Source: Camellia lanceoleosa
Taxonomy: Eukaryota; Streptophyta; Magnoliopsida; Ericales; Theaceae
Assembly (NCBI GenBank): GCA_025200525.1
Contig: CM045762.1
Location: 77,373,217-77,437,216 of the forward strand
Direction of reading: 5' to 3'
Length of the DNA: 64,000 nt
Shown: positions 12,006 to 22,022 of the stretch, piece by piece
Layout: each line of letters starts with the position of its first letter
Numbering within the stretch: the stretch's first letter is position 1
The notes under the pieces: model-generated
The model's input: the letters and a program-made list of their open reading frames with translations, nothing else
What the model was told of the DNA's origin: nothing
The model's database searches: none
Program-made: the position numbers and the translations under genes

Positions 12006-14826
12006 TGTAACAACCCTCGTCACTGTTTACTGATTACTTACTGATTACTGCTAAACCGAGACCGATTATGATTGATAATTGAATTGATTAAAATACTGAA
12101 CTGACTGACTGAGATTCGAGACTGATTGATTGACTGTGACCGTTTAAATGCATAATCTATCTGTTTGACTGCCAAATTATCTGTTCTTGTCTTATGCATT
12201 AAACTGCAAATTGAAGGCCTTATCGGCGGCCAAATCAAAAATTTATTGATGTTCTGTAATCATCATAATTTATGTGATTTTATGGTATATTTAATTGAAA
12301 ATCGATTTGGTATGATTAAATTAGATAAAATAAGCTAAATTAAAGAGTCGGCATTATTTACCGTTTTGCCACCTAGTGGCCCTTTTCATATAAAACATTC
12401 TTGAGCCTTTTTCGTCCAAACAAAAACATTTTGCTCAGCCATTTCTTACTCCCAACCGACCAAGAGAGAGAGGAAGTGAGAGAATTGAGTTCCTTCTTGA
12501 GTTTGTTTAGAGAATTGAAGAAATTGAAGGATAATTGTCTAATTGAGCTTCTAGTCTTGTGATTGAAGACCTAAGGTAGATCATTGACCTTCTTTATTGT
12601 GCATTTGAGTTTATTCTTGCATGATTCATGGGTCTTTAGTAATCTAAGGCATGAATTGGTTCAATAGTGTTGAGTTGAAGCTCATTCCATGCATGCATGC
12701 TTGTATTGATAAGTTTGAAGTTGTTTTCATAGCAAATGTCACATGCATGCTCATATTTATGTTTAAGTCCATGATTTCATCTTGTTTTGAAAAGAATTGG
12801 CTCATTAGAGCATGAATTTGAGGCTTGAGGGTTGTTGTAGTACATGCATGTTCAATTGGAATCATGTTCATGAAATTGATTTGAAAATGGTGTTTAATGG
12901 AACTACCTTTGGGCTTTGATTTCTCAAATTGATCTTTGAAACATGTTATACATTGAGTTTTAAAGTGTTTTCCGAAAAATTAGCGCAAAAGGATTGAATT
13001 TGATACATTGAAAGTTGATTTTGATCTTGGAGTTCAAATCTGGAATTTCCAGATTTTGGTCATCCGCTCGAGCGGAGAAAGTGCCGCTCGAGCGGGGAAA
13101 TCAAGCTCCCAAAGACTCTCATATTGCTTCTGAAGCGGTATTGTACGCCCGAGCGGAGGTTTGTGTCACACGCTTGAGCGGGGGAGTTGACGCCGAAAGG
13201 GACCTTTGTTAGATGTCCGCCGAAAGCGAAACTCAAGGCCGAAGGAACTGCTTCAAAATTTCAAATCGCTCAATGCATCTTTGCATCCTCATTCCATTCT
13301 AGGCATTCTTAGGCCTGGTATAAGACGGCTTAATGAGGATGTAGATGTAGAACCACACCAAGGCAATTAGGGGTTAAGTTATTGATCTTCCCCAACTGTA
13401 TAGCTTAGTGTGTGTTCATCCTGTATACTGTGTAGGGTTGGCTTACCGAGGAGACGCTCTAGCTTACTGTAGCCCAGAACTCTGTGAGTAATAATTGTGT
13501 AAAGATATGTTCAAAAATGATTATCTTCTGAACTGTTTACCGAGTTGAACTGTTTTATGAACTGTTTACTGTTAACTGAATGAATGTATGTCCTATATTC
13601 TGAACTGTATTGTGGCATCTTTAGCAACTACTGTTTACTATTACTGCTACTGTTACAGAGACCTCTGTCGGTTCCCTCGTTGGAACCACTACTGTTTACT
13701 GATTGATGGCCATCAATCGACTGTTCGGTCTTTTAAGACCTACTGTTTACTGTACTGCTACTGTCACGGATATCTCTGGAGCAAAGTGCTGCACAGACCT
13801 AAGTGCTACGGTGTGAGCCACCTCTAGAATCTGTGCGAGACACCTCTTGAGTCCATACTGGGCTTTAAGCCAATCTGTGAAATCTGGAGCAAAGTGCTGC
13901 ACGGACCTAAGTGCTACAGTGTGAGCCACCTCTAGAATCTGTGCGAGACACCTCTTGAGTCCATAAGAATCTTTATTCTTTATTACTATTATTATTGTTA
14001 CTGCTATTCAGCATCGCATCACATCACATCCTTGCTACTATTCTTTATTGTTACCGCTATTCTTTATTCTGTATTGTTACCGCTTTATCGCATCTTGTTT
14101 ATTCTTATTCTTATCTTGTACTCTTACCGCATTACTACTCTTTGTCATCAGACGACATCGCTACCGTCTTGATTTTGCTATCGGTTGTGCCACGTACGAT
14201 TACTATGATTTCTAAATGACTGATATGACATGAAGTATAATCCACCGACTGTATAACTGATCTACCGAGGCAAACGACTGTTTAAAATACTAAAAGGACA
14301 TTCTTTCTCAACCCCTTTATGCATTATGTTATTCACTGAGCTTTAGTTCACTACTCATATATATATGTAGGTATTCAGGCACCGCACCGTTGCTAGCAGC
14401 GTCAGGGTAAACTCCAGTTTTGTCAAGCCAGCCACTGTGCCTTACTGCGAGGTTCCGAGCCTATCAAGCTATGGCTTAGGGGCTTAGGGGTGTTTTATTT
14501 CCCCCATCTGTCTCTGTACCTGTTTTGTATAACTGTATAGACTGATAGCACTGTATGGTACCATTTACTGTACTGTTTAATAGGGATTAAGTCCCTGTAC
14601 TGAATGATTGTATATATGATGCATACTGTTCTGTACTGAATGTCTATAAAGGTCTTTTTGCATATAGACCGTCACAGCTCATTGGACATTGTTTATTTAC
14701 TGTATTGGCTTCCGCCATGCCCCTGTACTCTGTATTACTGTACTACAGTTAAGCAGGCCTTCGGTAATCTCGGATTACTGGCCGGTTACGGTGCTAAACC
14801 CATAGGGGCGGGTTTGGGTCGTGACA
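12006..14826 (+). repeat. 3' LTR (2821 bp)
   Basis: This is the partner of 5791-8682. Most of it differs by scattered substitutions, but 13110-13265 (the CTCGAG array) and 13970-14160 (the TTATTCTTT stretch) are much more diverged and shorter. It ends GGGTCGTGACA and is followed by the ATAAT target duplication. Confidence 0.92.
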
Positions 14827-14831
14827 ATAAT

Positions 14832-15178
14832 TATACTCACCATGATATAGGTATAGTACTTCCTCTTAAACTCAAATAAGTTTGAAAATAGAAACTTATT
14901 TGAAATTGAAGGAGAGGAAAAACGGAGTAAAAAGGAAAATTTCACAAGTTATATAAACAGAAATTTGTTTTTTGTTTTATTTTAAAAAAATATAAAAACA
15001 ATGTAATAAAGGTAGGAATCATGAGAATAAAGAAACTTATAGAAATATAAAAACTTAATAAATATGGATTTTTTTCTATAATCAGTTTAGACGAGATAGG
15101 ATGAGAGAGGAATGTGTTTGAAATATGAAAATAAAAAATAAAAAATAAAAAATAAAATGAGAAAGAGGGGTATTGGGA
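14832..15178. other. AT-rich spacer, no gene seen
   Basis: The stretch is AT-rich with an AAAAATA pentamer-like run near 15130-15160. No convincing exon or element boundary was found. Confidence 0.5.
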
Positions 15179-16284
15179 AATAGAGATGGCAATATGAACC
15201 CGGTCCGACGGGGACCCAGACTGTCCCGCCTCGATAAATAAGGTTTTCCCCAAATATTATTCCCCATAGGACCGGGGCTGGTATTAAAAAATACATCCTC
15301 GATAATTTTCGGGCCGGGGACGGGGATAGGTTCCTCGACCCCGGCCCGAAATTTCCCCGAAAGCATCCCCGCTTATATGTTTAGTTTATTGCACCTATTA
15401 TGTTTAGTTTAGTTGTATTATATAAATAAATATATATATCTCTCTCTCTGACTCAGTTTAGTTTTATTATATAAATAAATATCTCTCTTTCTGACTCTCT
15501 TATCTTCTTTCTCTCAATCAACTCTCTTTATTTCAGTCTCTCGTTCTCTCTTTTACTCTCTTTTACTCTCTCTTCTCTTCGCAAGTAACTCTCTCTCACT
15601 CACTCTACTCTCTGCAATCGACGATAGCTCTTTCTCACTCACTCTTCTCTCTACAATGGCGATGGCTCTCTCTTACTTACTCTTCTCTCCATAGTGGCGA
15701 CGGCGTCGTCTCCTCTTTCGCGGCAGTACGTACACCCTCACATCTTCCTTCGTCAGCTCCTCCTCCTTCCCCGCGCCACCGCCGAGCCTTCATACTTCGG
15801 CTTCAATTTCAGCCATGGCAGATTTGGGCAGATCTAAGTAGATCCTGCCACCGTCGGCTTCCTTGTTCTTACATCTCATATCTCAGATCAGTGTTACATG
15901 TATGTCTGTGTGTTACTGTGTGTATGTATACATGTATGTCTGTGTGTTACATGTATGTGTCTCTTATCTGTCTCTATTTCTTTTTTTTTTTTAGTTACCG
16001 TTGATGATGTTGTTGATGAAAATGATATTGTTGTTCATGATGTTGTTGGTGATTTATTATTGAGAGAGAAAGCTAACTACAGAGAGAGAGAGAGAGCTGC
16101 GGGGATTTTCAAGGGTCAGAAAAACCCGATCCCTATTAGGGGGCAGGGGTAGGGATGTAATGGGTTCCCCGCCGGGGATTTGGGATGTGGACGGGGAGTT
16201 TTGTAGCTTCAGGGATTGAGGATGGGGATGGGGATGGGGATGGGGAGGGCGATCCCCGGCCTCGCCCCACTCCGTTGCCATTCC
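15179..16284. mobile_element. Non-autonomous hAT-like element with GC-rich ends
   Basis: The ends read AGAGATGGCAATATGAACCC at the left and, reverse complemented, AGGAATGGCAACGGAGTGGG at the right. The next 100-150 bp on each side are GC-rich arms (GGGGACCC, CCGGGG). An imperfect repeat TATTGGGAAA / TATTGGGGAA flanks it (15171-15180, 16285-16294), suiting an 8-bp hAT duplication. The middle is CT-rich and contains a duplicated AGTTTAG..TTATATAAATAAATAT segment (15385-15490). It has no transposase. The open frames on both strands are arm artefacts. Confidence 0.6.
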
Positions 16285-16589
16285 TATTGGGGAAGAAGCC
16301 CATGTGGGTGAAGAGAGAAAAAAAACAATTAAAGTAAAGAAGGCAAGGAAATTGGCTTGGTGGTATTCGCTGGAAAGAAGAAGAACAAAGAAAAGAAAAG
16401 TAATTTGTAAAGAGAGATAGGGTTGACGCAACAGACGTCTGAGGTGAAAAAGATAGAGCCGGAAGAGGAACGGTTGGTGGTGTGATGGCCCGATCTGTGG
16501 TGAAAAACGGAGGCAATGGCTAGAGCAGTAGTGAGTGATGGCGGCGATGGTCAGAGAAGGAGACGAAGGTGTGGTAGAAGAGCTGAAAG

Positions 16590-16878
16590 GAATATATGTT
16601 AGTGGAATTGATTGAGGTCCAGCGGGCGGTTAAGGCAAGACTATCACCCATCGATGAAGCGAAATTACTAAATACTTAACTTTAACTCTAATACCATATT
16701 AGAATGTCTAAGAGGGAGAATGAGAATATTATGTTATGTTTATATTCAATATAGTGTTAAATGATAATGGAACAATGTACACAAGATTTCTTTATATAAG
16801 AGAAAAGAAAGCTAAGTATAGTAATAAATATAATATGATATGTATAATAAACAGAATATATAATTATTATATTTAACA
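16590..16878 (-). mobile_element. Ty1/copia LTR remnant with primer-binding site
   Basis: Read on the minus strand, an LTR of about 174 bp (16878 down to 16705) starts TGTTAAATATAATAATTAT and ends CTCTTAGACA. It is followed by TATGGTATTAGAG (16687-16699), a typical copia initiator-tRNA primer site, and a short leader. No second LTR or coding region is seen, so it is a truncated copy or half of a miniature (TRIM-like) element. Confidence 0.6.
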
Positions 16879-17845
16879 CTATAATTGAGGTATAAAGCTT
16901 GTGGGCGATAAATGAATCAAACAGCTCGAGCTTAACTCCTATTCGATTTGTTAAAAGTTCGTTTGAATTTGATTCGTTAAATAAACGAGTTAAATTTAAA
17001 TACATTTTAGAGTTGGTTAAGATTTTCAAAACAAATTTGAACAGCCAATTGCTCATTTGACTCGATTCAATAAATCTAAAATTATATAAAATATCAAGTT
17101 ATTCAAATTCGATTCATTAAAAACTCATTTGAAATTCACTCAAAAATTTAATAAATCAAACTTAAACAAATTTTAAAACTTCTGTAATTTGTTTATCACC
17201 CATAATAAAGCTGTGCTCTTTTGGTTTTATATAAGAGTCTGCCCCACGAATAGTAATAGCAAAAAAAGCTCAAGTGATGGGACGAATCGCAACAGTCAAA
17301 ATCAATCACGTGAGCACGAGTTTGTTGCCTATCAGGTAAGGTTTTGAGATTCGATTGGATTTGTTTATAAGAAAAATGTCTAAGACCGTCAGTGAGGGTC
17401 ACTGGATTGTGCGTGTAAACTTATGATTGACTTAAATAATTTTTTTTATTTTTATTTCACCGAATGGTAACACACCACGTCATTAGGAGTCAATCCCACT
17501 GGGGTCGGAAGCAGCGCTCTCTTTCTAATTTGAACTTCGTAGCTGCAACACCTTGTACTTCCGGTAGGCCCCTACCGCGAGGAGAAATTAATTCAGATGA
17601 ACATTAAGCTAGTCCCCCCCCCCCCCCCGGCCCCCAAAAAAAAAAAAAAAAAACACCAAAAACAAAATCAATCTCGTGAAAGCTGAAAATACTTCAAATG
17701 TAAAAGATATGTTTGTTAAATAACATGTCTCTTTCAAAACTCTCCTCGATCCAATATTTTTAACCAAAGTTTGGAATCTTAATTTCCTTATAAAAATCAT
17801 ATCATTTACAAAAGGATTTCATCAAAATTTCAGAGCTCTCTAAAG
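16879..17845. other. Region upstream of the terpene synthase pseudogene
   Basis: An AT-rich part (16885-17180) with recurrent AAATTTGATTCGTTAAA-like words may be an old hAT relic. At 17460-17590 is a GC-richer unidentified stretch, followed by a C14 / A18 homopolymer pair near 17614-17654. A TATA-like TTATAAAAATC lies at 17788-17798, about 50 bp before the ATG and so close that its role as promoter is doubtful. No gene is visible. Confidence 0.45.
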
Positions 17846-18073
17846 ATGGAACTAGTGTCTTCATACCATTGTCCCTCATCCTTCACCATTGTTCGCCGTG
17901 GCATGGTGTTCCAACCACAGCAACAATGGACAATCATGGCAACCCAATCACCCTCACCGCCCTTGCTCATAAAAACTACAAATAAATTTGAAGTGAATCC
18001 ATGCCGATCAGCTAATTATCATCCTAGTATTTGGGATTCCAAGATCATTGAATCAATGAACACACTTTATACG
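17846..18073 (+). CDS. TPS: TPS exon 1: transit peptide and RSANYHPSIW motif
   Basis: It has 76 codons from the first in-frame ATG. Residues 1-55 are Ser/Pro/Gln-rich with few acidic residues, as in plastid targeting peptides. At about residue 58 comes RSANYHPSIWD, the N-terminal motif of cyclic monoterpene synthases. A later ATG (MATQSPSPP, about residue 31) is a possible alternative start. It ends TATACG before the donor GTAATG. Confidence 0.85.
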
Positions 18074-18155
18074 GTAATGTCCTCACTTGTTTATGTATGT
18101 GAATTAGTTTTAGATTATTTGAGATTGGTCTAAACTTAGCTTAATTATTTTCTAG

Positions 18156-18405
18156 TATGAGTTATATGGGACCAAATTAGAAGAGTTGAAGCAAGAAACT
18201 AGAAGGGTTCTTCAATCTACTAGAGACCATTCAAGTCTGTTGAAGCTCATTGACTCAATGCAAAGGTTGGGAGTGTCTTACCATTATGAGGAAGAGATAG
18301 AGGAGGCTATTAGTGATCATGTTAATCCCATTGTTAGTGGCAATCTTTACACAACTGCATTGCATTTTCGGCTACTAAGACAACATGGTTATCCCATTAA
18401 CTCAG
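18156..18405 (+). CDS. TPS: TPS exon 2: N-terminal alpha-helical domain
   Basis: The acceptor TTTTCTAG precedes it. The translation YELYGTKLEELKQETRRVL .. LKLIDSMQRLGVSYHYEEEI .. LHFRLLRQHGYPINS is the conserved class I TPS N-domain. The open frame is intact and ends in phase 1 at donor GTATGG. Confidence 0.88.
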
Positions 18406-18615
18406 GTATGGTGTTGATATTTGTTGGGAATAAACCCACGAAAGCAATAGTAGCAAAAATAAATAAAAATAGACAACGGAAAGAATAAAATGGAAACTTA
18501 GCTCAGGTACAGGTTATGTAGCTTTTTGGTAGAGTAATGCCTCGTTTGAAGAGTAATTATTTTATTTAAAAAGTAAAAAAATCATTATAAGTTGTTATAT
18601 CATTCTTTCTTTTTC

Positions 18616-18647
<32 letters not shown>

Positions 18648-18702
18648 GTGTGTGTACACTTTCTCATAAAAAGTCAAAAAATTATTAAAATAGTCTGTTT
18701 CC

Positions 18703-18970
18703 AAACTAGGTCTGATTATAATTTGTGGTTTACAAATAAAATAATATATTTTTGATAATATCATATATATTGTGGTTTAATAATATTTGGATGAAAAATA
18801 TGTAACATTATCACACAAATACATATTACTACTACAAAACTAGGTCTGATTATAATTTGTGGTTTACAAATAAAATAATATATTTTTGATAATATCATAT
18901 ATATTGTGGTTTAATAATATTTGGATGAAAAATATGTAACATTATCACACAAATACATATTACTACTACA
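18703..18970 (+). repeat. Essentially perfect 134-bp tandem duplication in TPS intron 2
   Basis: The segment AAACTAGGTCTGATTATAAT .. ACATATTACTACTAC (18703-18836) is repeated immediately (18837-18970) with no difference seen by eye. It overlaps the right end of a GCCTCGTTTG MITE-like sequence (18537-18710). The identity suggests a recent event or an assembly duplication. Confidence 0.9.
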
Positions 18971-19447
18971 AAATGCAAAATTTTATTTATGAATCACAAG
19001 TTGTCAAAATTTTATTAGAAAATTACATAATATTTATTACCAAAACACGTATATGTTAAAAAAATAAAAAATAACAAGATACATATGCTATACACATGCA
19101 CAAAGGAATATTTTAAAAGGGGAAATTACATATCAGTCAAGTTTTTACAAAATATTTACGTGTTAACGGGGGCTTGTTTGGTTTGTTTTTAGGAAAGTTA
19201 TTTTTGAAAAAAATTTTGGGGAGAGAGAGTTTAGAAATTTTTTTGGTTTGTTTGGTTATATATTTTAGAAGAGTTGTTTTTTTGGGAGTTTGGGATGATT
19301 TGATATTCTGGAAAAATTTGAGTAGATGTGTGTGAGAGAAAAAGTGATTGAGAAGGAGAAGGTAGAGAAAAAGTGATTGATTGATGTGTAAGAGAGAGAA
19401 AGTGATTTTGAAATTTTTTTGAAAAAAACTCAAACCAAACAATTTTT

Positions 19448-20586
19448 TAGGGTGTATTTGATAACGTTTACGTTTTCAGTTTATATTTACAAAAATTTTA
19501 TAAACTGATTTTTGTTTATTTTTTGTTTATTTTTAGAAAAACATAAACTACAAACGCGTTTGGTAATTGACAAAATGTTTAAAAAAATTTTAAAATATAA
19601 AAAAGAGTGAGAAATGACAAGTGGCGGCGGAAGACGGTAGTGGAAAGTAGTGACGGTGGGTGGTGGGTAGCTGGTGGTGGCGGGTGGGTGGTGGTGGTGG
19701 GTGGGTGGATGGTAGCAAGTGGATGACAGCGGGTGGTGGATAGTGGCAACGGGTAGTGGCGGCAAGAGGGTGGCGGATGGTTGGTGGTGGCGGATGGTGG
19801 AGTGGCAGTGGTGAGTGGTGTGATGTGGTGGTAAGTGGTGGTGGTGGTGGTGAGTGGTGGTGGTGGTGGTGGTAGCAGTGGTGGTGGCGGTGGTGGCAGT
19901 GGGTGGTGGTGGCGGGTGGGGTGGTGGTGGTGGTGGATGGGTGGGTGGCGGTGGCGGGTGGTACCGATTGGGTGGTGGTGGTGGCAGGTGCGTGGCGGAT
20001 GGCAGATGGTGGCGGGTTGTGGTGGTGATGGTGGTGGGCGGATGGGTGACGGTGGCGAGTGGTAGGTAGTAGTGAGTGGGTGGTGGGTGGTGATGGCGGC
20101 GGCGGCGGGTGGGTAGCAAGTGGTGGTGGGTGGTTAATGGTGACTGGTGGTGGTAGGTGGGTGGTGAGTGGTGGTGGCAAGTAGGTGGCGAGTAATGGTG
20201 GTAGGCAGTGGATGGTAGTGGCGGGTGATGTGTGGTGGTGGTGGTGGTGGTAGTGGCGAGGATGGGTGGTGGTGGTGAGTGGGTAGGTGGTGGTGGCGGG
20301 TGGTGGGTGGTGGTAGTGGGGGGTAGATGGTGGATGGTGGTGGCAGAAGACAGTGGTGGAAAATGGTGGCGGGTGGTGGCTAGTGTTGGGTAGTAAAAAA
20401 GAAAAAAACTAAAAACTCCAAACGGAAACACATATTTTGTTTTTTTATTTTTTAGCCAAATTTATAAACTGAGACCACTGATTTATAAATCAAAATTTTA
20501 CCAAACAGGTTTTTATTTGAGTTTTTAAAATTTTTATAAATATAAACTGAAAACTGAAAACGTAAGTGTTACCAAATAACACCTTA
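19448..20586. mobile_element. Inner hAT-like element carrying a GGTGGC minisatellite
   Basis: The terminal repeats are TAGGGTGTATTTGATAACG at the left and, reverse complemented, TAAGGTGTTATTTGGTAAC at the right. Both continue into TTACGTTTTCAGTTTATATTT. The 8-bp flanks CAATTTTT (19440-19447) and GAATTTTT (20587-20594) match at 7 of 8 positions, as for hAT. Nearly all of the interior is a GGT/GGC repeat, so the large His/Pro/Thr- or Gly-rich frames are not genes. Confidence 0.7.
19615..20395. repeat. GGTGGC/GTGGTGGTG minisatellite, ~780 bp
   Basis: Strongly G/T-skewed degenerate repeats of GTGGTGG, GGCGGGTGG and GGTAGTGG run uninterrupted on the + strand inside the inner hAT-like element. The closely spaced GG and GGG runs could form G-quadruplexes. 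Confidence 0.85.
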
Positions 20587-21093
20587 GAATTTTTTTTCTA
20601 AAACTCATCTCTCAAATGCAAACCTTATTTTAGAAAAAAAAATTTCAAAATTTACTTGGTTTGAGATTTTTTTCAAACAATTTTCAAAATCACTTCTCTC
20701 TCTTACAGATTAATCAATTACTTTTTCTCTCTCATCTCTCATTCTCAATCACTTTTTCTCTCACACATATCTACTCAATTCTTTCAAAATATCAAATCAT
20801 TCTAAACTCTCACAAAAAAAATTTTCTCAAAATATACAACTAAACAAATCAAAAAAAATTTTAAAACAATTCTTCCAAAAACAAACCAAACAAGTCCATA
20901 ATTTTTACTCATATTTTTTTTAAAAAATTTGTCCTAAAATTCATCTTAAAAAAAGACATTGTGGCACCACGAAGAAACTGTTACATCACAACATAGCATC
21001 ACATCTGTACAGGTCCCGAGAGAAGGTAACTCACTTTTATTAATAACTGTGCCTGTGTTTGGTTTGACGGACGAGAATTCGACAATATTATGT

Positions 21094-21228
21094 AGTTCAA
21101 ATTTTGTAGTTTAAAAGTGGTTTAAATGATTAAAACGACGTCGTTTTGAGTACAGAACAACATAAAAATGGCCAAAACGACGTCGTTTTAGCCATTTAAA
21201 CCACTTTTAAGCCACAAAATTTAAGTTA
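21094..21228. repeat. Inverted repeat with two AAAACGACGTCGTTTT palindromes
   Basis: The arms AGTTCAAATTTTGTAGTTTA ..AAGTGGTTTAAATG.. and its complement flank two perfect 16-bp palindromes, AAAACGACGTCGTTTT, at 21132-21147 and 21174-21189. The nested symmetry suggests a small foldback MITE. GTGCCTGTGTTTGGTTTG occurs on both sides (about 21050 and 21295). Confidence 0.65.
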
Positions 21229-21798
21229 CGAGACATTTTCCGATAAGAATTATCTATCTCAAAAACAGATGAGAATTATCTATCTCAAAAATTGTGCCTG
21301 TGTTTGGTTTGAATTTTGAAAATGATTATTTTTTTTTGTTGGGGGAGGGGGGGGGGGGGGGATGGAGATTTGAGAAATTTTTGAAATTTATCGTAGGTTT
21401 TGTTTTGATAATTTAAACAGTTTATTTTTTAAGACTCGTTAAATAAAATATTAATATAAAATATCAAGATAATTAGACATCGATTGCTATATATTTGAAT
21501 CAAATTTATATTACAAAAAATAAATAGTTATTCTCAAAATTTTATTTGTCGTCTATTTTTATAAAACAAATATGATTCGAATATATAGCTACCGATATCC
21601 AATTATTTATATTTTTTGCAAAAATATTTTACTTAACAAATTTAGAAATGTAAAAAGTTCAAATCATTGAAATTAATTTCAAAATAGACCTAATAAGTCC
21701 AAACATTTTTTCAAGTTGGGATGACAAAAACAAAACCCTTTTTGAAAGCCCAAAATTAAAAGCTCATTTGTTTATCGTTGTTCCCAAAACTATTCTTA

Positions 21799-22022
21799 GG
21801 GTCCGTTTGGGAAGAACTAAAGTGGATTTTTTGGACTATTTTAGTCATAAAAAACAAAATAGGCTATTTTAGCCACAAAAAACAAAACATTACATCCAAC
21901 CCATAATCATTACACTCTTCTTTCACAAAAAAAGTCAAAAAACTCTTCCCAAATCAAGCTTTTTAGCCCAGACTAAAATAACCAAAAAAATAAAAAAGGC
22001 AACCCACTTCCCAAACCAACCC
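21799..22022. mobile_element. Tourist-like MITE in TPS intron 2
   Basis: The terminal repeats are GGGTCCGTTTGGGAAG and GGGTTGGTTTGGGAAG (right end reverse complemented). The body of 224 bp holds AAAGTCAAAAAACT and GCTTTTTAGCC words shared with 2274-2510 and 60154-60384. It is flanked by TTA on the left and TAA on the right, so the target duplication is ambiguous. Confidence 0.6.

Larger units (their letters stand above)
5791..14826 (+). mobile_element. Ty3/gypsy-type LTR retrotransposon, pol-less
   Basis: This is a complete structural element: 5' LTR 5791-8682, 3' LTR 12006-14826, and a 5-bp target duplication ATAAT at 5786-5790 and 14827-14831. The LTRs start TGTAACAACCC and end GGGTCGTGACA. 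A primer-binding site follows the 5' LTR and a purine tract precedes the 3' LTR. The 3.3-kb interior contains a decayed gag (Retrotrans_gag-like, gypsy type) but no protease, reverse transcriptase, RNase H or integrase that I can find. It therefore resembles a non-autonomous LARD or gag-only derivative mobilised in trans. Because gag itself has several stops, the copy is now dead. Confidence 0.93.
19170..20897. mobile_element. Outer long-inverted-repeat (foldback) element in TPS intron 2
   Basis: The left arm 19170-19439 (GGGCTTGTTTGGTTTG ... GTGATTGAGAAGG ... CTCAAACCAAAC) is mirrored by the right arm about 20640-20897 (TTGGTTTGAGATTTTTT ... TCTCAATCAC ... AAACCAAACAAGTCC). The arms are about 270 bp. 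A second element (19448-20586) sits in the loop. It carries no transposase, so it is a non-autonomous foldback MITE. Confidence 0.7.

Noticed and set aside
16057..16516. Minus-strand Pro/His-rich frames
   Set aside because: They read through the GC-rich arm and GGGGAT repeats of the hAT-like element.
17788..17798. TATA box of the terpene synthase
   Set aside because: It is only about 50 bp before the ATG and the region is AT-rich, so the match is not informative.
19487..20431. A 314-codon minus-strand frame rich in His, Pro and Thr, and the Gly-rich plus frames
   Set aside because: They are translations of the GGTGGC minisatellite inside a transposon. No domain, start context or codon pattern supports a gene.
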